From: Sulfurospirillum sp001602955
Lineage (GTDB): Bacteria > Campylobacterota > Campylobacteria > Campylobacterales > Sulfurospirillaceae
DNA: 64,000 bases
NCBI GenBank assembly: GCA_001602955.1
Contig: LVAC01000002.1
Location: 1-64,000 of the forward strand
Reading direction: 5' to 3'
In this document: in pieces, positions 23,058 to 32,181 of the stretch
How the letters are laid out: the number at the start of each line of letters is the position of its first letter
How positions within the stretch are numbered: position 1 is the first letter of the stretch
Translations under genes and position numbers: made by a program
Notes under the pieces: generated by a model
The model's input: only the letters and a program-made list of their open reading frames with translations
Databases searched by the model: none
Told to the model about the DNA's origin: nothing

Positions 23058-23753
23058 ATGAAAAAATGGATTCTTTTTGTCAGCCTTTTTCCGCTTCTAG
23101 CATGGGCAGATATGTCAATTTCAACAACGGAGCGCGTCTCACAGGTGCTAACGCCAGATATTTTGCGCGCACAGATCGGTTTTGAAGAGCAGGGCAAGAG
23201 TGCCGATGGCATCAAAGAGCATCTCAACGCATTAGTTGCTTCGATCAAGCAGTTTGACTCTAAAGGTGAAGTGTGCCATGGTGGTGGGTATTATCTCTCG
23301 CCTCGTTACAGTTATAAAGATCAAAAACAGACATTTTTAGGCTACAGTGGCTCGCTCTCTTTGGGGTGCGAGTTTACAAGCATCGATCAGTACAATACGC
23401 TTCTTGCCCAGCTAAACGCGATCAAAGCACCCAGCGTGCAGGTTAATCAAAGCGCACTTTCGTGGGATGTGAGCGTCAAAGCACGTGAAAAAGCGCGTCT
23501 TTTGATGCGAACATCACTGTTAAAGACGGCAACGGAGCAAGCGCTTTTTTTCTCCAAAGAGACGAAAATGCGCTGTAACGTAAGCTCTGTTTCGTTTGAT
23601 GGAACACAACCCTCTGAGCCTGTGATGATGAAAAGCATGCTTCGCGCTAGCGCACCGCTCAAAGAAGAGTCTGCTTCCACGGAAGCGCCTATTTTGCGTG
23701 ATGAAACACTCTTTTTAGATGCGAACGTTCATTATACTTGTGTGAATGAATAG
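23058..23753 (+). CDS. SIMPL/DUF541 (YggE-like) periplasmic protein
   Basis: The 231-aa product has a signal peptide (about 1-17, ending AWA) followed by a SIMPL domain, seen in the opening pattern of ERVSQVLTPDILRAQIGFEEQGK and the C-terminal YTC strand. YggE-type proteins form ring oligomers in the periplasm and are linked to oxidative-stress tolerance, but biochemical function is unclear. It starts 11 bp after trmL with AAAGGGG in front. Confidence 0.8.
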   Translation: MKKWILFVSLFPLLAWADMSISTTERVSQVLTPDILRAQIGFEEQGKSADGIKEHLNALVASIKQFDSKGEVCHGGGYYLSPRYSYKDQKQTFLGYSGSLSLGCEFTSIDQYNTLLAQLNAIKAPSVQVNQSALSWDVSVKAREKARLLMRTSLLKTATEQALFFSKETKMRCNVSSVSFDGTQPSEPVMMKSMLRASAPLKEESASTEAPILRDETLFLDANVHYTCVNE

Positions 23754-23774
23754 CCTTTTGAGAAAGCATTGCGT

Positions 23775-24911
23775 TTGAAAATCCACGATATTCTTTTTAT
23801 CGGTGCGGGGGCGAGTGCGCTGATGGCGGCTTCGCAGTTGCAAGGACGCGACGTGGCACTTGTGGACTCTAACCCCAAAATTGGCATGAAACTGCTGATC
23901 TCGGGCGGGGGTAAATGCAACCTTACGAACCGTTTTGCCACGGCTGAGAACTATCTGGGTGATGCAGGGTTTATCGCGCTCATCTTAAAAGCGTTTGATG
24001 CGAGCGCGACACTCTCTTTTGCCAAAGAGCATCACCTCGCTTTAGAAGAGCGTGCGCATGGGCAGATGTTTTGTGCGAACAGTGCGAAAGATCTGGTCTC
24101 CATTTTTGGGCGATTGACCTCGTTTTGTACGTTTTACATGCATACGAATGTTTTACATGTAAACAAAGAGAAGCACTTTGTGGTGCAGACAAATAAGGGT
24201 GAAATCTACGCCAAAAAGCTTGTGGTCGCGAGCGGTGGACTAAGCTATGCTAGCATCGGCGCGAGCGATATTGGCTACAAGGTCGCCGAACACTTTGGGC
24301 ACACGCTTATCACACCTTCTCCTGCCCTTGTGGGTTTGACGCTTCAAAAAGAGCAATTTTGGATGAAAGAGCTTAGCGGCATTGCCATTCCTGTGGTGTT
24401 CCATGTCGAGGGAAAACAGTTTCGCGAGAACCTACTGTTTGCCCACAAAGGCATCAGTGGACCTGCTGTTTTAAGTGGCTCGTTGTACTGGAAAAAAGGG
24501 GCGGTTTGCATCGACTTTTTACCGGGTGTCAACATGGAATCTTTATTGAAAACGCACCGCCAAAAGCAGATCAGCACGGCACTTCCACTTCCCAAACGCT
24601 TTACCAAAGCTTTTTTGGAAGCTCTTGGTCTGGAAGATAAAACCATCGCAAAACTAACCCCCAGCGAGCGCGAGAGTATTGCTTCCCTAAAAGCCTACAC
24701 ATTCGCTCCCGCGGGCAATTTTGGCTACACCAAAGCCGAAGTTACCCGAGGCGGTGTTGCAACTTTCGAAATTGACGATTTAACGATGCAAAGTCGTTTG
24801 TGCGAGGGGCTTTATTTTTTAGGCGAAGTCGTTGACGTGACCGGAGAGCTTGGCGGATTTAATTTTCAATGGGCGTTTGCTTCCGCGATGCGATTTGTGA
24901 AAAATTTTTGA
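23775..24911 (+). CDS. BaiN/HI0933-family NAD(P)/FAD-dependent oxidoreductase
   Basis: This flavoprotein of about 378 residues has an N-terminal FAD motif (FIGAGASALMAASQL), the family signature LLISGGGKCNLTN, and a C-terminal VTGELGGFNFQWAFASA. Family members are flavin reductases of mostly unknown substrate. No ATG is available; TTG at 23775 has the better-spaced SD (GAGAAAG), TTG at 23769 is also possible. Codon style changes within the gene: the first 900 bp resemble trmL and the SIMPL gene, while the last 180 bp resemble the following gene, hinting at a recombination junction near 24700. Confidence 0.88.
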   Translation: MKIHDILFIGAGASALMAASQLQGRDVALVDSNPKIGMKLLISGGGKCNLTNRFATAENYLGDAGFIALILKAFDASATLSFAKEHHLALEERAHGQMFCANSAKDLVSIFGRLTSFCTFYMHTNVLHVNKEKHFVVQTNKGEIYAKKLVVASGGLSYASIGASDIGYKVAEHFGHTLITPSPALVGLTLQKEQFWMKELSGIAIPVVFHVEGKQFRENLLFAHKGISGPAVLSGSLYWKKGAVCIDFLPGVNMESLLKTHRQKQISTALPLPKRFTKAFLEALGLEDKTIAKLTPSERESIASLKAYTFAPAGNFGYTKAEVTRGGVATFEIDDLTMQSRLCEGLYFLGEVVDVTGELGGFNFQWAFASAMRFVKNF

Positions 24912-24917
24912 TACAAT
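24912..24917 (+). promoter_or_regulatory. TACAAT -10 element for the GGDEF/EAL gene
   Basis: TACAAT immediately follows the preceding stop codon and lies 22 bp before the ATG at 24934-equivalent region, 28 bp before the preferred GTG start at 24940. This gives a short leader of about 15 nt. Confidence 0.4.
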
Positions 24918-24939
24918 AGCATAAATGCGAGGGGTAGCC

Positions 24940-27558
24940 GTGATACATACGATCGTTCAACGACTCAATCAACCTAAAACCGTTTTGGTCTCGGTTTTTA
25001 TGAGCACGTTTGTTTTACTTTCTTTGGTCGTATACCGTTTTCATACCTTTGAACTCGATACCGAACGAAAACAAGTCGAAGCCATTGCAACAAACTACGG
25101 ATATGATATTCGGTCGATGTTGGAAAGAGCACTTTCATCGACGTATATGCTTCAAGCACTGCTTAACGAAAACAACAATACCCGTATTGAAAATTTTGAA
25201 AGCGTCGCCAACGATATTTTGCCTTTTTATCCCGGCGTTATCGAATTGGCGATCGCACCTAAAGGCATTATTCAACAAGTCGCACCTTTGAGGGGTAACG
25301 AAAAAGCGTTAGGGCTTAACCTCTTTGAAACGGCTTCGCAACAAACCGAAGCACTCTTGGCCAAAGAGACGGGAAGTTTAACGCTGGCAGGTCCTTTTAA
25401 TCTGGTTCAAGGCGGCGTCGGGCTTGCCGGACGGTTGCCGATTTTTGAAACGCAAGACCAAAAAGAGACGTTTTGGGGGTTTGCCGTGGCGATTATTCGT
25501 ATCTCGGAGATTTTCGAGACCGTTAAAGCGGCTTCTTTGAGTGGAGAAACGATGGCGTACGAGGTTTGGCGAATTGAGCCTCAAAGTCACGAAAAACAGG
25601 TTATTTACGCTTCCGATGCTTCGAGTTTAACACAGCCGGTCGAGTACGGTTTTGACGTTCCTAACGGTCGATGGATGGTTCACATGTCGCCGCATCGAGG
25701 CTGGGGCGACGCTTCGGCGTTGATGTTGCGTGAGTTGATCGTGTTGGCATTTTCACTTTTATCGGCGTATATGGCAAAGTTTTTCGTCGATTTGCGTATC
25801 GCCAAAAAAGCTTTGGAAACGAGAATTATTCAAACCCACAACGAAAAAGAGATTCTTGAACAGCGTTTATCGACGCTTTTAGATGCCGTTCCCGATTTGG
25901 TTTTTTTAAAAAATCCCGACGGTGTTTTTTTATTTTGCAACCGTGCGTTTGAGCGGTTGTACGGTGCTAAAGAAGCCGATATTACGGGAAAAACGGATTA
26001 TGATTTTGTCGATAAACAAGCGGCGGATTTTTTTAGAACCAACGATTTGATCGCGATCGATGCTCAAACATCGGTGACCAACGAAGAAGAACTTTGCTTT
26101 AAAGAAGACGGCTACAACGGCTTGTTCGAGACGATCAAAACGCCGATGTACGATACCAAAGGCGAGCTTATCGGCGTTTTGGGAATCGCCCGCGACATTA
26201 CGGCGCGCAGGGAAAGCGAAGTTAAATTGGAGCGTTTGGAATACTTTGATCCTTTAACGTCTCTTCCCAATAAAGTTCAATTGCATTTACGCCTCGAGCA
26301 CGATTTGACGATGATGGAGAAAAAACAAGAGCAATTGGCGGTTTTATTTATCGACTTCGATCATTTTAAAAACATTAACGATACGTTAGGGCATGCATTC
26401 GGCGACGAATTGCTCATCAAGGTCTCCAAGCGGCTTAAAAGCCTCATTCGTCCCGTCGATACGCTTTCAAGACAAGGCGGGGACGAATTTGTGATGGTCT
26501 TGCCCAGCGTGCGCGTCGACGATGCAGTGCATACGGCAAAACGCGTGTTGCAGACGATTGAGCAGCCGATCGTTTTGCAAGAACACGAACTCGTGATTAC
26601 CGCTTCGATCGGTATCGCGTTGTATCCTAACGACGGAAAAGACGTTGAGAGCTTGTTTAAAAGTGCCGATGCGGCGATGTATTTGGCAAAAAAAGACGGC
26701 AGGAACAATTACCGCTTTTTTACCTCCGAAATTCAAAGCCGTTCGGCACGCCTTTTAAGCCTTGAAAACGCCTTGCGTTACGCGCACACGCGAGGAGAAT
26801 TAAGCCTTCATTATCAACCGCAAATTTCGTTGAAAGAGGGGACGATCGTCGGCGTTGAAGCTCTGTTGCGATGGACACATCCTGAACTTGGGACGATTTC
26901 TCCCGCCGAATTTATTCCGATTGCCGAAGAGAGCGGGCAAATTTTGTTGATCGGCGAGTGGGTGATGCGAAGTGCGGCAATGCGGATGAAACAGTGGATC
27001 GAGGCGGGATTTTCCCCGATTAGCGTGGCGGTAAATCTCTCGGCGGTACAGTTTCACCATACGCACCTGTCGCATTTGGTCGGAACGATTTTGGACGAGG
27101 TAAAGCTTCCGGCAGAGTATTTGGAGTTGGAACTGACCGAAAGCGTCGCGGCGCAAAACCCCGAACATGCCATTGCAACGATGAATGCGCTTGTCGCGCA
27201 AGGCATACGGCTTTCGATCGACGATTTCGGTACGGGATATTCGTCGTTGAGTTATTTGAAACGTTTTAAAGTCTATAAACTCAAAATCGATCAATCGTTT
27301 ATTCGCGATATTCACAGCGATCCTGAAGATAAAGAGATCGTTAAGACGATTATCGCCTTAGGAAAAAGCTTGGGGTTGAAGGTTATTGCCGAGGGCGTTG
27401 AAACGCAAGAGCAGCTTGATTTTCTCAAAGAACACGGGTGCGACGAAGCTCAAGGGTACTACTTTAGTAAACCCTTAAGCGTAGAAGATCTCGAAGCGTT
27501 ACGCTTGCATCCCGAAATTATAGAACGTAAGAACAACAATAATCCGCAAACGTCGTGA
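24940..27558 (+). CDS. CHASE-PAS-GGDEF-EAL cyclic-di-GMP enzyme
   Basis: This membrane sensor of about 872 residues has a TM near 15-35, a periplasmic CHASE domain (YPGVIELAIAPKG and the following PLRGNEKALG), a second TM near 245-265, PAS (about 305-420), diguanylate cyclase and phosphodiesterase domains. RQGGDEF and EALLRW are intact, so both synthesis and hydrolysis of c-di-GMP are possible, with one perhaps dominant. GTG at 24940 is preceded by GAGGGG; ATG at 24925 is the longer alternative. It overlaps the convergent ppnP gene by 41 bp at the 3' end. Confidence 0.93.
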   Translation: MIHTIVQRLNQPKTVLVSVFMSTFVLLSLVVYRFHTFELDTERKQVEAIATNYGYDIRSMLERALSSTYMLQALLNENNNTRIENFESVANDILPFYPGVIELAIAPKGIIQQVAPLRGNEKALGLNLFETASQQTEALLAKETGSLTLAGPFNLVQGGVGLAGRLPIFETQDQKETFWGFAVAIIRISEIFETVKAASLSGETMAYEVWRIEPQSHEKQVIYASDASSLTQPVEYGFDVPNGRWMVHMSPHRGWGDASALMLRELIVLAFSLLSAYMAKFFVDLRIAKKALETRIIQTHNEKEILEQRLSTLLDAVPDLVFLKNPDGVFLFCNRAFERLYGAKEADITGKTDYDFVDKQAADFFRTNDLIAIDAQTSVTNEEELCFKEDGYNGLFETIKTPMYDTKGELIGVLGIARDITARRESEVKLERLEYFDPLTSLPNKVQLHLRLEHDLTMMEKKQEQLAVLFIDFDHFKNINDTLGHAFGDELLIKVSKRLKSLIRPVDTLSRQGGDEFVMVLPSVRVDDAVHTAKRVLQTIEQPIVLQEHELVITASIGIALYPNDGKDVESLFKSADAAMYLAKKDGRNNYRFFTSEIQSRSARLLSLENALRYAHTRGELSLHYQPQISLKEGTIVGVEALLRWTHPELGTISPAEFIPIAEESGQILLIGEWVMRSAAMRMKQWIEAGFSPISVAVNLSAVQFHHTHLSHLVGTILDEVKLPAEYLELELTESVAAQNPEHAIATMNALVAQGIRLSIDDFGTGYSSLSYLKRFKVYKLKIDQSFIRDIHSDPEDKEIVKTIIALGKSLGLKVIAEGVETQEQLDFLKEHGCDEAQGYYFSKPLSVEDLEALRLHPEIIERKNNNNPQTS

Positions 27559-27829
27559 CATGTAACGTAAAAGAGGAATTGGCCGGAACGCGAAACGTCG
27601 CTTCTCCGCAAATACTAAGAGGCTCTTGACGATCGGGTAACTCGACGCTTAATTCACCGCTTAAGATTTCCATCACTTCGGCGACGCCAGTACGAAAGGT
27701 ATAATCGCCTTTTTGCATAAAACCGAGCGTTTTGGTCGTTCCGTCTTCAAACTTAACGGTGCGGCTGACCACGTTTCCGTCGTAATAGACGTTGGCTTTT
27801 TTGACGACCGTAACATTGCTAAATTCCAT
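27518..27829 (-). CDS. ppnP: Pyrimidine/purine nucleoside phosphorylase PpnP (DUF1255)
   Basis: This 103-aa single-cupin protein reversibly phosphorolyses nucleosides to base and ribose-1-phosphate. The family pattern VYYDGNVVSRTVKFEDGTTK, then GEATFRVPANSSFTL, and its length match PpnP well. AAAGGAAAAC precedes the ATG. Its 3' end overlaps the convergent GGDEF/EAL gene by 41 bp, so the two mRNAs have complementary ends. Confidence 0.92.
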   Translation of the reverse strand: MEFSNVTVVKKANVYYDGNVVSRTVKFEDGTTKTLGFMQKGDYTFRTGVAEVMEILSGELSVELPDRQEPLSICGEATFRVPANSSFTLHVTTFADYCCSYVL

Positions 27830-27975
27830 CGTTTTCCTTTAAAGAGAGTTTTGGTATGCGAGCCTTTGAAACAAAGCTTCCAAACGAAGTTTGCGTAAAA
27901 AGCGACGCTAGGGTTAAAGGTACTTGCGCACCTGAATACTTTTTTTCTTACAAAACGTGTTTTGAAGAGCTCTAT

Positions 27976-27981
27976 TATAAT
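27976..27981 (+). promoter_or_regulatory. TATAAT -10 element for the carbonic anhydrase gene
   Basis: An exact TATAAT lies in CTATTATAATCG, 74 bp upstream of the ATG at 28055, in the 225-bp intergenic region after ppnP. Confidence 0.45.
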
Positions 27982-28054
27982 CGTTTCGAGCTTGTAATTT
28001 CTTTTTCATGCTCTTTGTATATAATGACGTCGTTGAAACTACCGAGGAGCGACG

Positions 28055-28699
28055 ATGAAAATAGCGGATTTGATAAGCGGTTACGAGAAGTTTAAAGACA
28101 CGAAGTTTAAAAAATACGAAAATAAGTTTATAGACTTGGTAAAGAACGGACAAAAGCCTAAAGTTCTTTTTATTGCGTGCAGCGATTCGCGCGTTGACCC
28201 GACTTTGATTACCGATGCGGCTCCGGGAGAGTTGTTTGTTTTACGCAATATCGGCAATTTCGTGCCGCCGTTTGCGCCGGACGATGATTATCACGCGACG
28301 GCGGCGGGAATCGAATATGCCGTTTCGGTTTTGGGCGTGAGCGATATTATCGTGTGCGGTCACTCGCATTGCGGGGCGATCGAGACGATGTATACGAAAA
28401 TTACCGACATTAATTTAGTACATGTCAAAAAGTGGTTGCAATTAGGGCTCGATGCTAAAAACTACGTGGAGGCCAAGTTGGGTCAAAATATCGACCATGC
28501 CAAACGTTTGGAATTGACGGAAAAAATCTCGCTTTTATTTCAGTCAAAAAATTTGTTAACGTATCCGGACGTCGAACGACGCGTGAATGAAGGAGAGCTT
28601 TTTATTCGTTCGTGGTATTACCATTTGGAAACGGGCGAATTGGAGTATTTCAATACCGAAACGGGTGAGTTTGAGCCCATGCTCGGATGCGAGGGTTGA
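28055..28699 (+). CDS. Beta-class carbonic anhydrase
   Basis: The 214-aa enzyme interconverts CO2 and bicarbonate. Zinc ligands Cys42, His103 and Cys106 (ACSDSR and CGHSHCG), and the Asp44-Arg46 dyad, are all in place. There is no signal peptide, so it is cytoplasmic, where it would supply bicarbonate for carboxylations in a capnophilic or autotrophic-leaning organism. The last base of its stop is the first base of the next gene's start (TGATG). Confidence 0.94.
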   Translation: MKIADLISGYEKFKDTKFKKYENKFIDLVKNGQKPKVLFIACSDSRVDPTLITDAAPGELFVLRNIGNFVPPFAPDDDYHATAAGIEYAVSVLGVSDIIVCGHSHCGAIETMYTKITDINLVHVKKWLQLGLDAKNYVEAKLGQNIDHAKRLELTEKISLLFQSKNLLTYPDVERRVNEGELFIRSWYYHLETGELEYFNTETGEFEPMLGCEG

Positions 28700-29631
28700 T
28701 GCGTTTTTTGTGGCTTCTTTGTCCTTTAGTGCTAGGAGCACTCGAGTTTAAAGTCGCCAATTATAACGTCGAAAATTTGTTCGACGCCAGCGTTCAAGGC
28801 GGCGAATACCAAGAGTATATCCCCAATGCCAAACACGGTTGGAACGAAGCGATGCTTCGCATCAAAATCGCCAACCTTGCACGCGTCATACGCGATATCG
28901 ACGCGGACGTGATCGCCTTGGAAGAGGTTGAAAACCAAGCGGTTTTGGAGCGTTTAAACGCCGCGCTCGGCGATAAAGCGTATGCGTTCGTGTTTTATCC
29001 CAAGAAAAAAGAGCGCGTAAGCGTCGAAACGGCACTGCTTTCGCGTTTTGCGATCGAAAAGACGCAAACGTTTTGGTTACCCGACCAAGCCCGAGGCATT
29101 CACAAACTTTCCCTACGCGTCGGTGCGTATCCGCTCACGCTTTACGTGAGCCACTGGCCGGCGTATAAAGAAAAAGAGGACGAACGGCTTGTCTATGCGA
29201 AAACCTTGCACAACCTCTTAGAACAGGACAAAAACGCCGAAGTCATCGTGATGGGCGATTTAAATTCGCCGTATCAGGAGCGCAAAGGGCATTGGGGCAT
29301 GGGGCTCTCAACGTTTTTAAAAGCCGGCGATAAAAATGCTCCGTTGTATAACTTGTGGTACGACCTGCCTCAAAATGCGCGTTATTCGCATAGTTACGGC
29401 AAAGAAAAAGAGACTTTAGATCACATTATCGTCTCTAAAACGCTTTTCGACCGCCAAAAAATCGAGTACGTTCCGTTTTCGATGCGGGTCTTTATTGCGC
29501 CTTACATGTTAGACGAAAAAGGAAATCCCAATCGCTGGCAAATCAGCGACCGAGGACGAGGACAACACCTCGGTATCGGTTATTCCGATCACTTTCCGAT
29601 AACTGCGATTTTCCATACGCCAAAAGAGTAA
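28699..29631 (+). CDS. Secreted endonuclease/exonuclease/phosphatase-fold protein
   Basis: The 310-aa product has a signal peptide (about 1-14, ending VLGA) and the EEP fold: ANYNVENLFD near the start, ALEEVENQ (metal Glu), MGDLNSP, and a final YSDHFPI. These are the catalytic motifs of DNase I/sphingomyelinase-like metal hydrolases. A secreted member could scavenge DNA or phosphate; the substrate is not determined by sequence. The start at 28699 is translationally coupled to the carbonic anhydrase. An upstream in-frame ATG would add 4 residues. Confidence 0.85.
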   Translation: MRFLWLLCPLVLGALEFKVANYNVENLFDASVQGGEYQEYIPNAKHGWNEAMLRIKIANLARVIRDIDADVIALEEVENQAVLERLNAALGDKAYAFVFYPKKKERVSVETALLSRFAIEKTQTFWLPDQARGIHKLSLRVGAYPLTLYVSHWPAYKEKEDERLVYAKTLHNLLEQDKNAEVIVMGDLNSPYQERKGHWGMGLSTFLKAGDKNAPLYNLWYDLPQNARYSHSYGKEKETLDHIIVSKTLFDRQKIEYVPFSMRVFIAPYMLDEKGNPNRWQISDRGRGQHLGIGYSDHFPITAIFHTPKE

Positions 29632-29705
29632 TTTTAAAAAATAACACGTTTCTAAGTGCCTTCTTTTTATAGTTATACCTTATAAATGAGATAAAAGGAT
29701 ACGAT

Positions 29706-29909
29706 ATGAAATGTGCGGAAAAACTTCAACGTTTGATGATGGCGGCGGTACTTTTTATCGCATGTTGCTTGATGAGTGCCGGCTCGATTTACGGTACGAT
29801 CCTCTTAGGCTTCGTGATCGCGATGATCGTCGTTTGGGCGATTACCGATTTTTGCCCTTCGATTTGGCTTTTAAGCAAGTGGGTCGGGCATTGTAAATCC
29901 AAAGCCTAA
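29706..29909 (+). CDS. DUF2892-type small inner-membrane protein
   Basis: The product has 67 residues and two hydrophobic helices, with the spacing typical of the YgaP-like DUF2892 family (CAEKLQRLMMAAVLFIACCL, then FCPSIWLL). The family is often fused or linked to rhodanese domains; none is adjacent. AAAAGGATA precedes the ATG and TATACC/TATAAAT boxes lie upstream. Function unknown. Confidence 0.75.
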   Translation: MKCAEKLQRLMMAAVLFIACCLMSAGSIYGTILLGFVIAMIVVWAITDFCPSIWLLSKWVGHCKSKA

Positions 29910-29997
29910 GGCGTTTGCGACCTTGACATGTAAAAGGACGATTTAACCAACTCTTGGTTACAATAAAGCTAAATTATTTACATGTAAAGGTCGATCG

Positions 29998-32049
29998 ATG
30001 ATCAAACCCCTTTTAATTGAAATAGGCGTCGAAGAGCTTCCCGCCGTTCCCTTCTTAAAAGAACTTCCCAACATTGAAAAACTCTGGCTCGATATTTTAG
30101 AAAAAAACGCTTTGGCGTGCGAATTTCAATTTTACTATACGCCGCGTCGTCTCGTCTTATGGCATCAAGCGTTTCCTACCGAACAAGAAGCGCGTGAAGA
30201 AGAGTTTTTCGGCGCACCTTTAAACGTTGCGTTTAAAGACGGCGAACCGACTCCCGCGGCACTCAGTTTTGCTAAAAAATGCGGCGTCGATTTTAGCGAA
30301 ATCGCCCAAGGCGAAAAAGACGGTAAAACGGTTCTTTACTACAAAAAAACCGTTGAAGGACAAGCGAGTCAACACTTGCTCAAGGGGATGATCGAGACGT
30401 TTCTCAAAGGGCTCAATTTCGGTAAATCGATGCGTTGGGGCTTTTTAGAGGAGCATTTTATTCGTCCGATTCGTTGGATCGGATGTATGCTCGGAGACGA
30501 ACATGTGAGCTTTTCGCTCTTCGGTGTCGAGTCGACGCCGTTTTCGTATCCGCATCGAACGGTTTCGTACGAACCTTTTGCTTACATGTTTGCGGGTGAT
30601 TATTTCGAGCGATTGGAAAAGCGCGGCGTCGTATTGTATCCGCACAAACGCGAAGCGATTATTTTGGATGACTTTAAAGCGATCGAAGCCAAAGAGGGCG
30701 TTCATATCGAAATTGATGCGGATCTTTTGGCGGAAGTCGTTGCGATTACGGAGTATCCCAAAGCATTGATCGGTTCGTTTGAAGAGCGTTTTTTACAATT
30801 GCCTCCCGAAGTCATTATTACGTCGATGAAAGAGAATCAACGCTATTTCCCCGTCTTTAAAGAGGGCAAACTGAGCAATCGTTTTATCGTCGTTTCCAAC
30901 GCGATTAGCGACGATTACGATTTGATCGTTAAGGGCAACGAAAAAGTGCTTCGCGCTCGCCTTTCCGACGCGCTTTTCTTTTGGGAAAACGACCTCAAAA
31001 ACGGTCTTCGTTACGAAGGATTGAGCGATATTACCTACCTTGAAGGCTTAGGATCGCTTTTGGATAAAGAGCTTCGCGAAAAAACGATTGCCGATTATTT
31101 GACACACCGATACGCATCGACGCTTTTAGCCCAACATGCGCCGATCGACGAGGCGACTTTAAACGCTTTGATGCACAAAGCCGTGATGTACTCTAAAAGC
31201 GATTTGCTTTCGGAGATAGTGTACGAGTTTACGGAGCTTCAAGGTTTGATGGGCTACTACTACGCGACGGCGGCGGGCGAAGAGCCTCTTGTGGCGTTGG
31301 CGTTGAGGGAACAATACCTTCCCAATTCCGAAGAGAGTGCTCTTCCGAGCACGCTTTTTAGTGCTATTGTCGCGTTGGCGTATAAATTGGATTCGTTGAT
31401 TGCGCTCTTTAGCATTCAAAAAATTCCGACGGGTAACAAAGACCCTTACGCACTTCGACGTGCGGTTAACGGCATTATTAAAATCGTTTTGGATCAACGC
31501 ATCGCGTTTGATATTAAAAACGATTTGCAGGCCTTGGCGCAAGGGTATCGTCCGTTTGATTTCGCCGTGTTGGAAAACTTCTTTTTAGAGCGTTTATACC
31601 AGTTCTTCGACGTCAATCCTTCGATTATCACGGCGGTTATCGATAGCGGAGAACGGGACGTCGTTCGCCTTGCCGATAAAATCAAAGCCTTGTCTTCGAT
31701 TGCGACGAGCGAAGGATTTAAAGAGATGTTCTCGACTTTCAAAAGGGTTGCGAATATCATCAAAAATATGCACTTAACGAACGAGCTTCGTATCGATGAG
31801 GCGTTATTGGACGATGCACACGAAACAGCGCTCTTTCAAGCGTTTCAAGCCCTCAACGCGCAACATTACGCTTCGTACGAAGAGCACCTTGACGCACTTT
31901 TTGGACTCAAACCCGCGATCGACGCCTTTTTCGATAACGTCATGGTCAATACGGACGATCTTGCACGAAGAACCAATCGTCAAAACCTGATCGCTTCTAT
32001 TTATCTTGCGTTTAAATCTATCGCGGATATTAAAGAAATTAGCATTTAA
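29998..32049 (+). CDS. glyS: Glycyl-tRNA synthetase beta subunit
   Basis: This 683-aa subunit joins GlyQ (alpha) in the bacterial alpha2beta2 glycyl-tRNA synthetase and recognises the tRNA. It opens LLIEIGVEELPA, as the family does, and has KSMRWGFLEEHFIRPIRW, the HD-like central region and a C-terminal DALR-type anticodon domain (ERDVVRLADKIKALSSI). glyQ is not in the window, which is common where the two are unlinked. A TTACATGTAA overlaps its leader (29978-29987). Confidence 0.96.
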   Translation: MIKPLLIEIGVEELPAVPFLKELPNIEKLWLDILEKNALACEFQFYYTPRRLVLWHQAFPTEQEAREEEFFGAPLNVAFKDGEPTPAALSFAKKCGVDFSEIAQGEKDGKTVLYYKKTVEGQASQHLLKGMIETFLKGLNFGKSMRWGFLEEHFIRPIRWIGCMLGDEHVSFSLFGVESTPFSYPHRTVSYEPFAYMFAGDYFERLEKRGVVLYPHKREAIILDDFKAIEAKEGVHIEIDADLLAEVVAITEYPKALIGSFEERFLQLPPEVIITSMKENQRYFPVFKEGKLSNRFIVVSNAISDDYDLIVKGNEKVLRARLSDALFFWENDLKNGLRYEGLSDITYLEGLGSLLDKELREKTIADYLTHRYASTLLAQHAPIDEATLNALMHKAVMYSKSDLLSEIVYEFTELQGLMGYYYATAAGEEPLVALALREQYLPNSEESALPSTLFSAIVALAYKLDSLIALFSIQKIPTGNKDPYALRRAVNGIIKIVLDQRIAFDIKNDLQALAQGYRPFDFAVLENFFLERLYQFFDVNPSIITAVIDSGERDVVRLADKIKALSSIATSEGFKEMFSTFKRVANIIKNMHLTNELRIDEALLDDAHETALFQAFQALNAQHYASYEEHLDALFGLKPAIDAFFDNVMVNTDDLARRTNRQNLIASIYLAFKSIADIKEISI

Positions 32050-32056
32050 CCCTATG

Positions 32057-32081
32057 ACGAGGAGATACGCGCTCTCCTCGT
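32057..32081 (+). terminator. Rho-independent terminator of glyS
   Basis: Arms ACGAGGAGA (32057-32065) and TCTCCTCGT (32073-32081) form a 9-bp stem, 7-nt loop, 7 bp after the glyS stop, followed by TTTGTCC and a pyrimidine-rich tract. Confidence 0.7.
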
Positions 32082-32181
32082 TTGTCCTTCCTCTTTTTCC
32101 TCTTAAATCGTTGCTTAAGCTTTGTTGGGGCATAATTGGTAAAATTATTTTTACTAAATTAAAAAAAGATGACAAAAAAAG

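Noticed and set aside
26800..27315. Long minus-strand ORF (171 codons) inside the GGDEF/EAL gene
   Set aside because: It lies wholly within a strongly supported enzyme gene on the other strand, its product has no recognisable pattern, and no ribosome site precedes it.
27856..28095. 79-codon plus-strand ORF upstream of and into the carbonic anhydrase gene
   Set aside because: Overlaps the promoter (TATAAT at 27976) and the carbonic anhydrase start in another frame; no ribosome site of note.
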